Below are positions 37,199-48,960 of a stretch of 64,000 nt of DNA, piece by piece. The notes beneath the pieces were generated by a model. It saw only the letters and a list, made by a program, of their open reading frames with translations, had not been told where the DNA came from and did no database searches. Position numbers and translations under genes: made by a program. Within the stretch, counting starts at the first letter, position 1; each line of letters opens with the position of its first letter. Source of the stretch: Myxococcus guangdongensis (GTDB taxonomy: Bacteria; Myxococcota; Myxococcia; Myxococcales; Myxococcaceae); contig NZ_JAJVKW010000011.1 in assembly GCF_024198255.1 (NCBI RefSeq), positions 62,001-126,000 of the forward strand, in the 5' to 3' direction.

Positions 37199-40100
37199 AA
37201 GCCCTCCACCGAGCACTCTCGACGCTCCTCCTGCTGGCCACGCCCGCCGCGCTCGCCGATGACGGCCTGGCCCAGCTCTGCAAGGACAGCCTGTCGCAGG
37301 ACAAGCAGCCCGGCTTCGGCAACGCCGAAAACGACCTGGGCCAGATGACCTTCCCCAAGGAGCTGAAGCTCATCCCCTCCGGCCGCAGCGGCGACGCCGA
37401 CATCCAGTTGCTGCCACCCGAGAAGCTCAATCCCGAGCGTATCATCTTCCCGTACGACCAGCGCGTCACCATCAGCTACGTGTTCGAGTCCGCAGGCGCC
37501 TCGCACGCGCTGGGCTACATGTATCTGGACCAGGCCGCCAAGTACGTGAACGCGGCGGGTGACCTGGTCGACACGAACGGCAACGGCGTCCTCGACCTGC
37601 ACGAGGACCTCTTCAACATCGCGCCGCAGTCGGGCGCCAAGGCGCGTCCCTTCATCGGAGACCCGGCCGACCGCCGCTGCGCCAGCATGGTCTTCACCTC
37701 GGACGGAGAGACGTATACCGAGCCAGCCATCTCGATGAAGGCGAGCTGCGCGAAGACCTATCGGCGCGTCACCGGAAACAACGGCCTCGCGGATGCCCGT
37801 CCGGGTCTCGGCTCTACGCACATCGACACGGACATCGTCGGTACGTCCCAGAGCAGCGGCACCGCCGCCGCCAACGACTACTCCGACAACGGCTTGTTCC
37901 CGCGCATCCCCAACCTGCTGGAGCCCGCCGACGACAAGAACGGCCAGAAGGGCATCGGGCAGATGGTGTTCCTGCTCGCCGATGACGACAGCGACGGCAC
38001 CACCTTCCTCAGCATGACCCCGGTGAAGGACGCCACCACCGATAACGATGCCGTCCCAGACTACAACGTCAGCCGGTATGACAACCGGGGCGTGCCGCTG
38101 CCCGCGCCGGACCCCGCGGACAAGATCGACCTCGGCGACCGCACGGTGGACCTGGGCACCATCCAGGGCAACCGGGAGATCGTCTTCTTCCTCATCGTCT
38201 ACTACAACTCCAGCCACGGCCCGAACGAGGGCACCGTCTATCCGTGCTTGAAGCAGGACAGCGCCGGCAAGTGCCAGCTGCACCTGCAGACGCCCATCAA
38301 CGTGTTCTTCTCCAAGTCCGCGTGGAACCTGGACCAGAACATGTCGGGCGGCCCCGTCGTGGCCGAGCGCAACATCGGCTGCCCCTACGAGGAAAGCTGC
38401 AGCGCCGACGACCCCCAGGGTTCGGCTTCCAACCAGTGCGTCGTGGCCGGCACCAACAACACCAGGCTGTGCGGCTGGCTCGACACCGACACGCTCTACC
38501 GGCTGAGGACCGAGGCGACGTACGGCAACCTGGTCATGCCCAAGGAGCGCGCGAAGATCGACCGGCCCGGCGGCATGCGCAACGCCATGCCACACGTCAT
38601 CGTGGGCGCGCCGTCCACGGACCCCTTCCGCTGGATTCTCGGCTTCGAGGACATCCCGGGAGGTGGTGACCGCGACTTCAACGACGTGGTGTTCGTCATC
38701 AACAAGACCAACGGCGGCAGCTTCCGCTCCGCGAGCCTGTCGAACGACATCGACATGAGCGACGCGGAGGACTTCGTCATCACCAAGGTGCGCTTCACGC
38801 GCTTCGACGACGTCGCGCCCGCCCCCGCGCACATGTGCTCGACCCCGCCCTGCTGGACCGAGGAGACCCCCGGTGCCTGCTCGGTGCCGGGTCGCGCGCC
38901 GCCGACCATCACCTACTCGGTGGCGGTGGACTGCCACACCTACGAGTTCGAGGGCGGCGTGTACGTGAAGAAGCCCAACCCCAACCGCACCTGGATTCCA
39001 GTGCGCTTCGACACGGGCAACCCGAACGTGCGGGAGCTGGACCTCCTGGAGATGGGCTTCACCGGCTCGCAGCTGTGCTGGAAGGTGGAGATGACCAGCC
39101 CGGACGACCGCTGCGTCCCCGTGGTCGACAACGTCAACGTGGGCTACCAGGCCGTGCGCTCGGGCAGCTACTCCCGCTCGTCGCCCTCCACGGTGGGCAA
39201 CGCCCTCCTCTGGGGTGTGAACGAGACCCCCGGCAGCGCCTGGGGCAAGAACTGGCCCGGCGTGGGCATGCCCGAGGCCTCCACCCGGCTGTACGACGGG
39301 CGCAAGGACTACGCGCTGCGAGGCCGGCTGTACTTCCGCTCGCTCTATGACCCCGAGAACACGAACCTGACCAATGTCGTCGAGCGCTGGGATGGTGGCC
39401 GGGTGATGGCCATGACCCTGCGCACCGAGGATCCGCTCAACCGCACCATCTACACGATGAAGCCGGACCAGAGCCGCATCACGCTCAACGACGACATGAA
39501 CAACGCTGACAGCGTCGCGTTCCCGGACTCGCTCTGCAACCTGCTCGATTCCGGCAAGAAGATCTTCGACATGAACAGCGACGGCAAGTGCGGCACGCCC
39601 ACCATGGGTCCCGGCGCGAGAATCACCGAGGGCTTCAACGACCGGAACGTCTTCCGGGAGTGGCTCTACGGCTGGGAGGACCACCAGCTGCCCGGGGCGA
39701 CGAACGTGAAGCGCCCGTGGGCCATGGGCGGCATCAACATGTCCACCGTGGCCGTGGCGGTCCCGCCCTACCTCGACAACTGGGCGATGAACGCCCTGCC
39801 GGCCGAGCGCGACACCTACCGCCGCAACTTCATGTCCAAGCTCTCCAAGCGTCCGACGGTCGCCTACGTGGGCACGATGACGGGCGTGCTGCACGCCTTC
39901 GACTCGGGCGCCTTCCGGCTGGATGGCAAGGACGACTGCTCCGGCGACATCATGCTGCGCGGCTACTTCCTCCACTCGGGCTCCAGCTGCGTCACGCCCA
40001 TCGCGCCGCGGCAGTACGGCACGGGCAACGAGCTGTTCGCGTACATGCCCGGCGGGCTGCTGAAGGACTACGTCTACCACTACGTGAAGTACGCGGGCTC

Positions 40101-41445
40101 GGGGACCAAGCCCAAGCCGACGATGGATGCCTCGCCCACGCTGGCCAACGTGGACTTCGGTGGGCTCGGCGAGGCGTGGACGCCCGCCACGGCCGTGACG
40201 GCGCTGCAGCGGCCGCTGAAGGGGGCCCGGACGACGCTCGTTTCGGCGACGGGCAAGGGCAGCCCCATCATCTTCGCGCTCGACGTCACCCACCCCAGCA
40301 CGGACCTGGCTTCGACGCGGGCCGACTACCCGATGCCGCTGTGGGAGTACAACCTGAAGAACGACGCCCTGCTGGACGCGTTCACGGACGAGGCCGATGA
40401 CGACGATGACGTGCTGCTGCCGGACCAGACCGGCTCGCGTCACCCGGCGTCCGTCACGCGCATCCAGTGGGGCGCCAGCGACACGACCGGCACCTGGGCG
40501 GCCGTCGTCGGCACGGACTTCAAGCCCACGACCGGGCGTGCCGGCACGCTCTACCTGCTGGACATGAAGACGGGCAAGCCGCTGCAGCGGGGCACCGGCA
40601 AGGGCGCCCACGCGGGCGTCATCACGCTCGACGAGGACGCCGGCATCGCCGGTGCGAGCGCCATGCTGGACCTCAACCGCGATGGTCACTACGACGTCAT
40701 GTACGTGCCCACCACGGCCGGCAGCGTCTACCGCATCAACCTGGACTCGGTGGACTCGACCCGGACGTTCGGCCGGCAGGTGCGGACCTGCCGCGTGGCG
40801 AGCGCTCCGGTGGCCGCCTCGACGCATGTGGACGCGGCCTCGAACCCGGCGGGGACCGCCCACTACCAGCAGATCCACTCCAACATCGCGGTGAAGGTGC
40901 TGCGCGACACGTCCAAGCCCGTGGTGCGCATCTACTTCGGCACGGGTGACAACCCGGACGAGATTGGCGATGGCCCTCCGAACAAGGAGAACTACCGCTA
41001 CCACCTGATGGCCTTCGAGGACCCGAACCCGGACGGCTCCAAGCCCTGCGCGCTGCTCGACCCCTTGTGGGTGCAGCCGCTCGACCCGGGCCAGGCGGTG
41101 TGGGGTGGCGTGTCGCTCAGCGGAGACAAGGTGTTCACGACCACCGCCGTGGGCGCGGCCGCGGACGTCTGCAACCTGAGCGAGACCACGAGCGGCCGGT
41201 TCTACACGGCGACCCAGTCGCCGGATGGGGGTGGCAAGACCACGATGACGAGTTCCGTCCTGGTGGGCCACGGCACCAGCGCGCCGGTGGTGCACGACGA
41301 GCACGTCTTCATCCTTCCCGCCACGGGGCAGCCCTTGCTGGTGGGTGAGAAGAACAAGTGGAACAATGGGGCGGCGAACTCGGGAGAGACCCGCTCGCGA
41401 GTGCTCATCTACGACCCGATTCCGGACGGGAGACTGCCTCGATGA
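37195..41445 (+). CDS. pilY1: PilY1-like pilus tip adhesin
   Basis: A 1416-residue secreted protein with a signal peptide (1-20). The N-terminal 700 residues include a DUF4114-like segment LGFEDIPGGGDRDFNDVVFVI (about 482-502) and many cysteines. The C-terminal half is the PilY1 beta-propeller: RPTVAYVGTMTGVLHAFDSG, YGTGNELFAYMPGGLLK, and further blades. An EF-hand-like calcium site DLNRDGHYD lies at 1159-1167, where P. aeruginosa PilY1 has its regulatory Ca2+ site. It caps the pilus with the minor pilins and mediates adhesion. Its stop overlaps pilV (ATGA). Confidence 0.93.
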   Translation: MKALHRALSTLLLLATPAALADDGLAQLCKDSLSQDKQPGFGNAENDLGQMTFPKELKLIPSGRSGDADIQLLPPEKLNPERIIFPYDQRVTISYVFESAGASHALGYMYLDQAAKYVNAAGDLVDTNGNGVLDLHEDLFNIAPQSGAKARPFIGDPADRRCASMVFTSDGETYTEPAISMKASCAKTYRRVTGNNGLADARPGLGSTHIDTDIVGTSQSSGTAAANDYSDNGLFPRIPNLLEPADDKNGQKGIGQMVFLLADDDSDGTTFLSMTPVKDATTDNDAVPDYNVSRYDNRGVPLPAPDPADKIDLGDRTVDLGTIQGNREIVFFLIVYYNSSHGPNEGTVYPCLKQDSAGKCQLHLQTPINVFFSKSAWNLDQNMSGGPVVAERNIGCPYEESCSADDPQGSASNQCVVAGTNNTRLCGWLDTDTLYRLRTEATYGNLVMPKERAKIDRPGGMRNAMPHVIVGAPSTDPFRWILGFEDIPGGGDRDFNDVVFVINKTNGGSFRSASLSNDIDMSDAEDFVITKVRFTRFDDVAPAPAHMCSTPPCWTEETPGACSVPGRAPPTITYSVAVDCHTYEFEGGVYVKKPNPNRTWIPVRFDTGNPNVRELDLLEMGFTGSQLCWKVEMTSPDDRCVPVVDNVNVGYQAVRSGSYSRSSPSTVGNALLWGVNETPGSAWGKNWPGVGMPEASTRLYDGRKDYALRGRLYFRSLYDPENTNLTNVVERWDGGRVMAMTLRTEDPLNRTIYTMKPDQSRITLNDDMNNADSVAFPDSLCNLLDSGKKIFDMNSDGKCGTPTMGPGARITEGFNDRNVFREWLYGWEDHQLPGATNVKRPWAMGGINMSTVAVAVPPYLDNWAMNALPAERDTYRRNFMSKLSKRPTVAYVGTMTGVLHAFDSGAFRLDGKDDCSGDIMLRGYFLHSGSSCVTPIAPRQYGTGNELFAYMPGGLLKDYVYHYVKYAGSGTKPKPTMDASPTLANVDFGGLGEAWTPATAVTALQRPLKGARTTLVSATGKGSPIIFALDVTHPSTDLASTRADYPMPLWEYNLKNDALLDAFTDEADDDDDVLLPDQTGSRHPASVTRIQWGASDTTGTWAAVVGTDFKPTTGRAGTLYLLDMKTGKPLQRGTGKGAHAGVITLDEDAGIAGASAMLDLNRDGHYDVMYVPTTAGSVYRINLDSVDSTRTFGRQVRTCRVASAPVAASTHVDAASNPAGTAHYQQIHSNIAVKVLRDTSKPVVRIYFGTGDNPDEIGDGPPNKENYRYHLMAFEDPNPDGSKPCALLDPLWVQPLDPGQAVWGGVSLSGDKVFTTTAVGAAADVCNLSETTSGRFYTATQSPDGGGKTTMTSSVLVGHGTSAPVVHDEHVFILPATGQPLLVGEKNKWNNGAANSGETRSRVLIYDPIPDGRLPR

Positions 41446-41969
41446 AGTCGTCGCGGTTGCAGACCTCCAGGGGCGTCACGCTCCTGGAGGTGTTGGCCAC
41501 CATGGCCGTGATGCTCGTGGGCATCGCGGCGGTGATGATGCTGGTGACGCAGATCAGCGCGTCCAACCGCCGCACCCTCACCGCCACGCAGGCCCAGCTC
41601 ATCGCCGAGCGCACGCTCGAGAGCATCACGTCCGAGGGCTGCACGGCCTCGCCGCCCTGCTCCAACCTTGCCCCCTGGGACAATCGGCGCACCCAGGTGT
41701 GGCAGACCGCGGCCGGAGAGCTGCGGACTGTCGCGCCCCCCGCGGGCATGGTCGCGCGTGAGTATGAAGTGGCGGTGGACATCGACAGTCCCAGCGTGGG
41801 CCTCACGGGCTCCATCGAGAATGGCGCGGTGGGGCTGCCGGCCATCGACCGGCAGTTGGGCGGAGGACTGCCCGGGAACGTGGCCAACGTCCGCGTTTCG
41901 GTGAGTTGGACGGAGCGGGGCCGGCAGGGCCGCCAGGTGGTGGTGATGCAGACACGGATGGCGCCATGA
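41442..41969 (+). CDS. pilV: PilV-like minor pilin
   Basis: A 175-residue minor pilin. The prepilin leader (SSRLQTSRG) precedes VTLLEVLATMAVMLVGIAAVMML, with Gly before the cleavage point and Glu5 present. ASNRRTLTATQAQLIAERTLES is the extended helix, followed by a small globular head with two cysteines (SEGCTASPPCSN). The start at 41442 overlaps the pilY1 stop, and its stop overlaps pilW. Family-level assignment to PilV comes from length, motif and gene order. Confidence 0.88.
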   Translation: MKSSRLQTSRGVTLLEVLATMAVMLVGIAAVMMLVTQISASNRRTLTATQAQLIAERTLESITSEGCTASPPCSNLAPWDNRRTQVWQTAAGELRTVAPPAGMVAREYEVAVDIDSPSVGLTGSIENGAVGLPAIDRQLGGGLPGNVANVRVSVSWTERGRQGRQVVVMQTRMAP

Positions 41970-43177
41970 GGAAGACCCTTCGTCACAGGGGCGGCTTCAC
42001 GCTGCTGGAGGTGATGATCGCCAGCGCGCTGGGGATCGTCGTGCTCGGCATCGGGTTGGTGGCGGGCATGCAAGTGCAGCGTCGCGCCCTCACCGAGGAA
42101 CAGACGATGGTGGCGCAGGTGACGGGGCGGGCGGTGAAGGACCTGCTCACCCTGGACGTGCAGCGCGCGGGAATCGGCATGGGCAACTCGCCCATCCAGT
42201 TCTCCGAGGGCGACCAGCGCTACGCCATCCAGAGCTGGACCGGACTGGACATGACGACGGCCACTGCGCCGTTCGTGGCGGACGCGACCTTCGCGCTGCC
42301 TCCCGCGGGCACGCCCTACGCGGATATGACGTCGGACGTGTTGCAGCTGTACTGGGGTGATCCTCGGACGATGGTGTCGCTGGAGCGATGCAACGCATTC
42401 GCAGCCCCCGGCAGACCCGTCATCGAGTCCGTCAAGTTGGGAAACATCCTGTGCGCCGCTCCCGCCCCCCACACACTCCTGCAGCCCGCCTCGGGGCAGC
42501 CGACCCCTGCGCTCGTCGCGAACCCGACCGCAGGCGCGCTCGCCTGCCACTTCCGGGTGACCAACGTCCGCGCCAGTGATGCCGTCATCGAGGGCACCCC
42601 AGGGCGTGGCTCTGTCGCAACCACCAGCGGGCCCTGCGCGAGTGATGTGGGAATGTTCACCAATCGTGGGTGGAACATCATGCGCACCGTCAGCGCGGCG
42701 TATCGCGTGAACTGGCGGGGCGGAAACCCGGCGCTGGAGTATCTGGCCCCCGGCGCGGCCAACTGGGCCGTGGTGAGCCGGGACGTGGAGCGGATGACGG
42801 TTCGCTTCGCCGTCATCGACCTGACCCAGCCAGCCCTCGCCTATCGTTGGTTCCCGGAGGGAGTGACTCGTCCAGCCATCGACCAGTGCACGACTGGCAA
42901 TGCGGAATGCGCGGTGAACTTGGTGACGCCCACCGAGGCACCGCCCTCAAACGAAACCGACCTGCGCAACCTGCTGCGCCGACGGATTCGTGAGGTGGAG
43001 ATCGAACTGGTCATCCGGACGCCGCGCTCGGACCGGCTGGTGGTGGACCCGGCGAAGATCAACATCCCAGACGAGGACGGCTTCCCCCAGGACGGCTTCA
43101 GGCGCCGGACCTATACCCTCCGGGTGTCTCCCCGGAACTTCGTGTCGGCGGGCCTGCAGCCCGCTCCGGGGCCTTGA
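41966..43177 (+). CDS. pilW: PilW-like minor pilin
   Basis: A 403-residue minor pilin. The prepilin motif GGFTLLEVMIASALGIVVLGIGLV has the conserved Gly and Glu5; the helix continues QVQRRALTEEQTMVAQVTGRAVKDLL. The remaining 350 residues form a large head, longer than most minor pilins but usual for PilW. DIQRAGIGMG-like segment DVQRAGIGMGNSPIQF is a PilW family feature. It overlaps pilV at its start (ATGA) and is followed 2 bases later by the FimU-like gene. Confidence 0.9.
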   Translation: MRKTLRHRGGFTLLEVMIASALGIVVLGIGLVAGMQVQRRALTEEQTMVAQVTGRAVKDLLTLDVQRAGIGMGNSPIQFSEGDQRYAIQSWTGLDMTTATAPFVADATFALPPAGTPYADMTSDVLQLYWGDPRTMVSLERCNAFAAPGRPVIESVKLGNILCAAPAPHTLLQPASGQPTPALVANPTAGALACHFRVTNVRASDAVIEGTPGRGSVATTSGPCASDVGMFTNRGWNIMRTVSAAYRVNWRGGNPALEYLAPGAANWAVVSRDVERMTVRFAVIDLTQPALAYRWFPEGVTRPAIDQCTTGNAECAVNLVTPTEAPPSNETDLRNLLRRRIREVEIELVIRTPRSDRLVVDPAKINIPDEDGFPQDGFRRRTYTLRVSPRNFVSAGLQPAPGP

Positions 43178-43179
43178 GG

Positions 43180-43842
43180 ATGATGCGCACGCGAGGAATG
43201 ACGCTGTTGGAGTTGATGATCGCCATCGCCATCGTCGGGATGATGGTGACCCTGGCGGTGGTGGGCATCACCAAGCCGTTGGATGGTCAGCGCGAGGCGA
43301 CCGCGACACGCGAGCTGTGGTCGTCGGCGCTGCGCGCGCGTCAGCGGGCCATCGCCACCAACCAGCCCGTCCGCATCGTTGTGGAGAACAACGTGGAGAT
43401 GCTGGATGGGACGCGCAAGCGGGTGGCGCGGTGGGAGCGGCTGACGTGTGACAACGACTTCGACAACAACACCTGCCCCAGGGACACCTGCACCGGCACC
43501 ACGTGCCGCGCCAGCCCGGAGTGCTGTTCCGAGACGGGCCCGGACGTCGTCATCCCGGACTCCATGAACGCCATGCCGGTCCATGGGCTCTGCTTCCTGC
43601 CGGGCTCGGGCCGTGCCGTCAGCAACCTGACCTGCATGCGCGGTCAGCTCGACAACATCGCGGCGCTCACCGCCGCGGCCCCGGGCAACCTCCAGCTCAA
43701 CTTCTCGGAGAAGTCGGGCCGTCCGCGCAGCCTGCTGATGGTGGAGCCGCTCACGGGCCTGGCGTCCCTGCTGGACTGTGACTCGGTCCGGGCGACCCAG
43801 GCCCCTGTCGCCGAGTGCACGCCCACGCCTCCGCCTCCGTAG
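43180..43842 (+). CDS. fimU: FimU/GspH-like minor pilin
   Basis: A 220-residue pseudopilin. MMRTRGMTLLELMIAIAIVG has the prepilin cleavage site (Gly before Met) and Glu5. SSALRARQRAIATNQPVRIVV is the FimU/GspH motif after the helix, and the domain contains six cysteines in CDNDFDNNTCPRDTCTGTTC and nearby (CRASPECC), suggesting disulfides. The ATG at 43180 has a GAGG just upstream and is two bases after the pilW stop (a second ATG follows at 43183). It is the last gene of the pilin operon, followed by a terminator. Confidence 0.88.
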   Translation: MMRTRGMTLLELMIAIAIVGMMVTLAVVGITKPLDGQREATATRELWSSALRARQRAIATNQPVRIVVENNVEMLDGTRKRVARWERLTCDNDFDNNTCPRDTCTGTTCRASPECCSETGPDVVIPDSMNAMPVHGLCFLPGSGRAVSNLTCMRGQLDNIAALTAAAPGNLQLNFSEKSGRPRSLLMVEPLTGLASLLDCDSVRATQAPVAECTPTPPPP

Positions 43843-43870
43843 GCGCTCGGCACACCGAATCGAAACATCC

Positions 43871-43908
43871 GGGTCCGCGTCTCCTCATGGAACGCGGGCC
43901 CGTTTCAT
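43871..43908 (+). terminator. Intrinsic terminator of the pilin operon
   Basis: GGGTCCGCGT (43871-43880) pairs with ACGCGGGCCC (43892-43901), a 10-bp stem with one G-U pair, followed by GTTTCATT. It lies 29 bases after the fimU-like stop. Confidence 0.65.
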
Positions 43909-43923
43909 TCCAGCGCGCCCCGA

Positions 43924-43956
43924 GCCCGCGCCGTCGTCTCGAGGACGGACGCGGGC
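43924..43956 (-). terminator. Terminator-like hairpin after ileS
   Basis: GCCCGCG (43924-43930) and CGCGGGC (43950-43956) form the outer stem, and CCGTC/GACGG extends it inward with one bulged base. It lies 10 bases past the ileS stop on the - strand. No clear T-run follows. Confidence 0.5.
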
Positions 43957-43966
43957 CCACGGGCAC

Positions 43967-46867
<2,901 letters not shown>

Positions 46868-46902
46868 GTCGACAGCGCCCGTAACACGCTCGGTGCAAGG
46901 CT

Positions 46903-47598
46903 TCAATCACCGGCCGGCTTCGGCGCCTCCTCGGGCGCGACACCCCGTCGCACGACGACGACGGACACCTTGCCCTCCTTGGCGGGATTGACCCGGACGT
47001 GCAGCTCGTCCTGCGACGAGCGGAAGAGCATCGGCTCCACCTCCTCGAAGCCCGCCTGCGCCAGCTCGTTGCGGTAGTAGACCTCCACGTCCAACGCCCT
47101 GGCGCTCACCGAGTAGACGAGCGTGCGCGCCCCCTCCATCTCCGACTGCATCAGCCCCGAGCCCCCCGGGTACACCGGGGCCACGTTGGACTGGACGCGC
47201 GGCGCCTTGGACAAGTCCGCCTGCCCCAGGAACACCGTCGTCGTGCCGTCCGGGTTGGGCTGCACGATGGCCGTGTATGAGATGAACTCGCGCGTATCGA
47301 TGGCGGTGATCATCGGCTCGCGGAGCAGCTGCGGCTGACGCGAGGCCGGGGGCACGTGCAGCCCCCAGACGAGGAAGCGGTCCACGAGCGAGCGCAGGAT
47401 GACCTCCGGCCGCTCCTTGCTGCGCACCGCCGTCATCTTCACGGGGATGCCGCTGGCGAGCACCGGCGCGGAGACGTCCACCACGCCCACCACGCCCGGC
47501 ACCTCCCACTTGAAGGGCGTGCGCTGCGCGGCCGCGACACCGGACGCCAGCACCACTCCCAACACCGCGCATCGAAGCCAGCTCTTCGCGTGTGTCAT
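46903..47598 (-). CDS. Secreted hypothetical protein, 231 residues
   Basis: From the ATG at 47598: signal peptide (1-22, ending VAAAQ), then a soluble two-part domain. Segments EVPGVVGVVDVSAPVLASGIP, VDRFLVWGLHVPP and TREFISYTAIVQPNPDGTTTV alternate strands and helices. I do not recognise the family. It lies between a Cys-rich small protein and ileS on the - strand and could belong to the Tad-like operon. The tail is acidic and Pro-rich (EEAPKPAGD). Confidence 0.7.
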   Translation of the reverse strand: MTHAKSWLRCAVLGVVLASGVAAAQRTPFKWEVPGVVGVVDVSAPVLASGIPVKMTAVRSKERPEVILRSLVDRFLVWGLHVPPASRQPQLLREPMITAIDTREFISYTAIVQPNPDGTTTVFLGQADLSKAPRVQSNVAPVYPGGSGLMQSEMEGARTLVYSVSARALDVEVYYRNELAQAGFEEVEPMLFRSSQDELHVRVNPAKEGKVSVVVVRRGVAPEEAPKPAGD

Positions 47599-47615
47599 CA
47601 CTCGCTCCGCCGCGA

Positions 47616-47927
47616 CTAGCGCACGCGCCCGCTCTTGCCCTTGCGCGGCGTCTCGATGCCCTCCGGGTCCACGCAGCGCTCCGAGCACTCGGAGAACTTC
47701 TTCTCCTGCTTCTCCTGACAGCGCGCCATGCAGGACTGGAAGGGCCCGGGCCGGGTCGGGTCGCTCGAGGGCGAGGGACACTTGTCGATGCACGAGCGCA
47801 TCATCTCGTCCGCCTTGGTGGTGCAAGCGGAGCTGCACTGATTGCCATCCGCCCGCGCCGCGCCGGCCGTCAGCACGGCGACGAGGACGAAGGCACCACG
47901 GGTCCAAGAGAGGAGTCCTCGCGTCAT
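47616..47927 (-). CDS. Small secreted cysteine-rich protein
   Basis: About 103 residues from the ATG at 47927, with a signal peptide (1-24, ending ARA). The mature part carries eight cysteines in regular pairs (QCSSACTTKAD, RSCIDKCPSPSS, FQSCMARCQEKQ, SECSERCVDPEG), each spaced by three residues (C-x3-C), which suggests a helical disulfide-linked fold. The start lies one base after the stop of the TadE-like gene. Function unknown. Confidence 0.7.
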   Translation of the reverse strand: MTRGLLSWTRGAFVLVAVLTAGAARADGNQCSSACTTKADEMMRSCIDKCPSPSSDPTRPGPFQSCMARCQEKQEKKFSECSERCVDPEGIETPRKGKSGRVR

Positions 47928-47928
47928 C

Positions 47929-48960
47929 TCAATCACAATCCCTTCCGAGGAAGCAGGCGCCGTTGCCGAAGCGCTGCGCGTGCGCCAGGCTGTACGGGAA
48001 CGTCGTGAGCCCGATGTAGGAGCCGGGCGAGGTGGGCCAGAGGCGGGAGATGGGGTCCATGGGCGGGGGCGTCTGGACGAAGTTGATGACGTCCTCACCC
48101 GCGGCGCTCATCCAGAAGGTGTGCTCCTTCATGCCCAGGCCCACCATGGCGAGCGCCGTCATCGGCAGCGGGTTCCAGAACAGCGTGGCCTCCGCCAGGT
48201 TGCTCGCCGACGCCTGGATGGGCAGCGTCGTGGGCGCGTAGGTGGACCACGCCGCCGCGTGGAAGGGCACGTTGGTGCAGGGGATGAGCTGGTCCTGCAT
48301 GAGGATGTTGCACGTGGCGGACTCCAGCGCCCCGGCCAGCCCCCAGTCGTCCACGAGCATGGAGAAGCGGCCCTGGCACGCGCCGCCCACCGCGCGCCCC
48401 ACCGCGCAGACCTGGAGATTGGCGAGCGAGTCGTCCATGTTCTGCTTCTGGTAGAGCGCGCCGTCATCGGGCCCATCCAGGAACGAGCGCGGGAAGCGCC
48501 ACGCGCTCAACGTGGCCGAAGCACTGCACGAGGTGCCGCCGTTGTCCCGGTAGACCAGGCGCGTGGCGATGGCGCCCGCCCAGCCCACGCCCACGCCCAT
48601 GTCGCAGCCCACCCGCATGTTGGTGCCCCGGGTGAAGGCCATGGTGACGCGGCCCCCGCCCGGCGTGTTGGACAGGCCCTTGAAGTCCGAGTAGCGCTCC
48701 TGCGCGCTCGCGGCGGCGTCCCGCATGGAGCTGCCGGCCTGGTTGTACGTGACGGGGATGTTGTGCATCTGCCCGTGCGTGCCATCCCACAGCGCGGAGA
48801 CCGCGGCCTCCTGCACCTTCAGCGACAGGAAGCCCACCTCCGCGAAGTGGATGCCGAAGGCGACGATGGTGACGAACAACGTGACGCCGATGGCGGCCTC
48901 CAGCAGGGCCTGCCCCCGGGGCGCGCGGTTCCTCGTGCGACGTGCGAGACGAGCGTTCAT
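47929..48960 (-). CDS. TadE-like membrane-anchored protein
   Basis: A 343-residue protein from the ATG at 48960. The N-terminus RGQALLEAAIGVTLFVTIVAFGIHF is the TadE-type motif: a short basic leader, Gly-Gln-Ala...Glu and a hydrophobic helix. The rest is an extracytoplasmic domain with several cysteines. It overlaps the upstream TadG-like gene (ATGA at 48957-48960). TadE/TadG-type proteins are pseudopilins or surface proteins of tight-adherence secretion systems; no TadA ATPase or TadB/C genes lie in this window. Confidence 0.82.
   Translation of the reverse strand: MNARLARRTRNRAPRGQALLEAAIGVTLFVTIVAFGIHFAEVGFLSLKVQEAAVSALWDGTHGQMHNIPVTYNQAGSSMRDAAASAQERYSDFKGLSNTPGGGRVTMAFTRGTNMRVGCDMGVGVGWAGAIATRLVYRDNGGTSCSASATLSAWRFPRSFLDGPDDGALYQKQNMDDSLANLQVCAVGRAVGGACQGRFSMLVDDWGLAGALESATCNILMQDQLIPCTNVPFHAAAWSTYAPTTLPIQASASNLAEATLFWNPLPMTALAMVGLGMKEHTFWMSAAGEDVINFVQTPPPMDPISRLWPTSPGSYIGLTTFPYSLAHAQRFGNGACFLGRDCD

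Noticed and set aside
37168-41304. A 1378-codon open frame on the - strand opposite pilY1
   Set aside because: It is a high-GC shadow: composition is Arg/His/Val-rich without domain motifs, while the + strand frame is a clear PilY1 with signal peptide and coupled neighbours.
46868-46902. T-box or other leader regulating ileS
   Set aside because: Only 35 bases separate ileS from the upstream gene and no specifier stem or antiterminator is visible; T-boxes are also not usual in this phylum.
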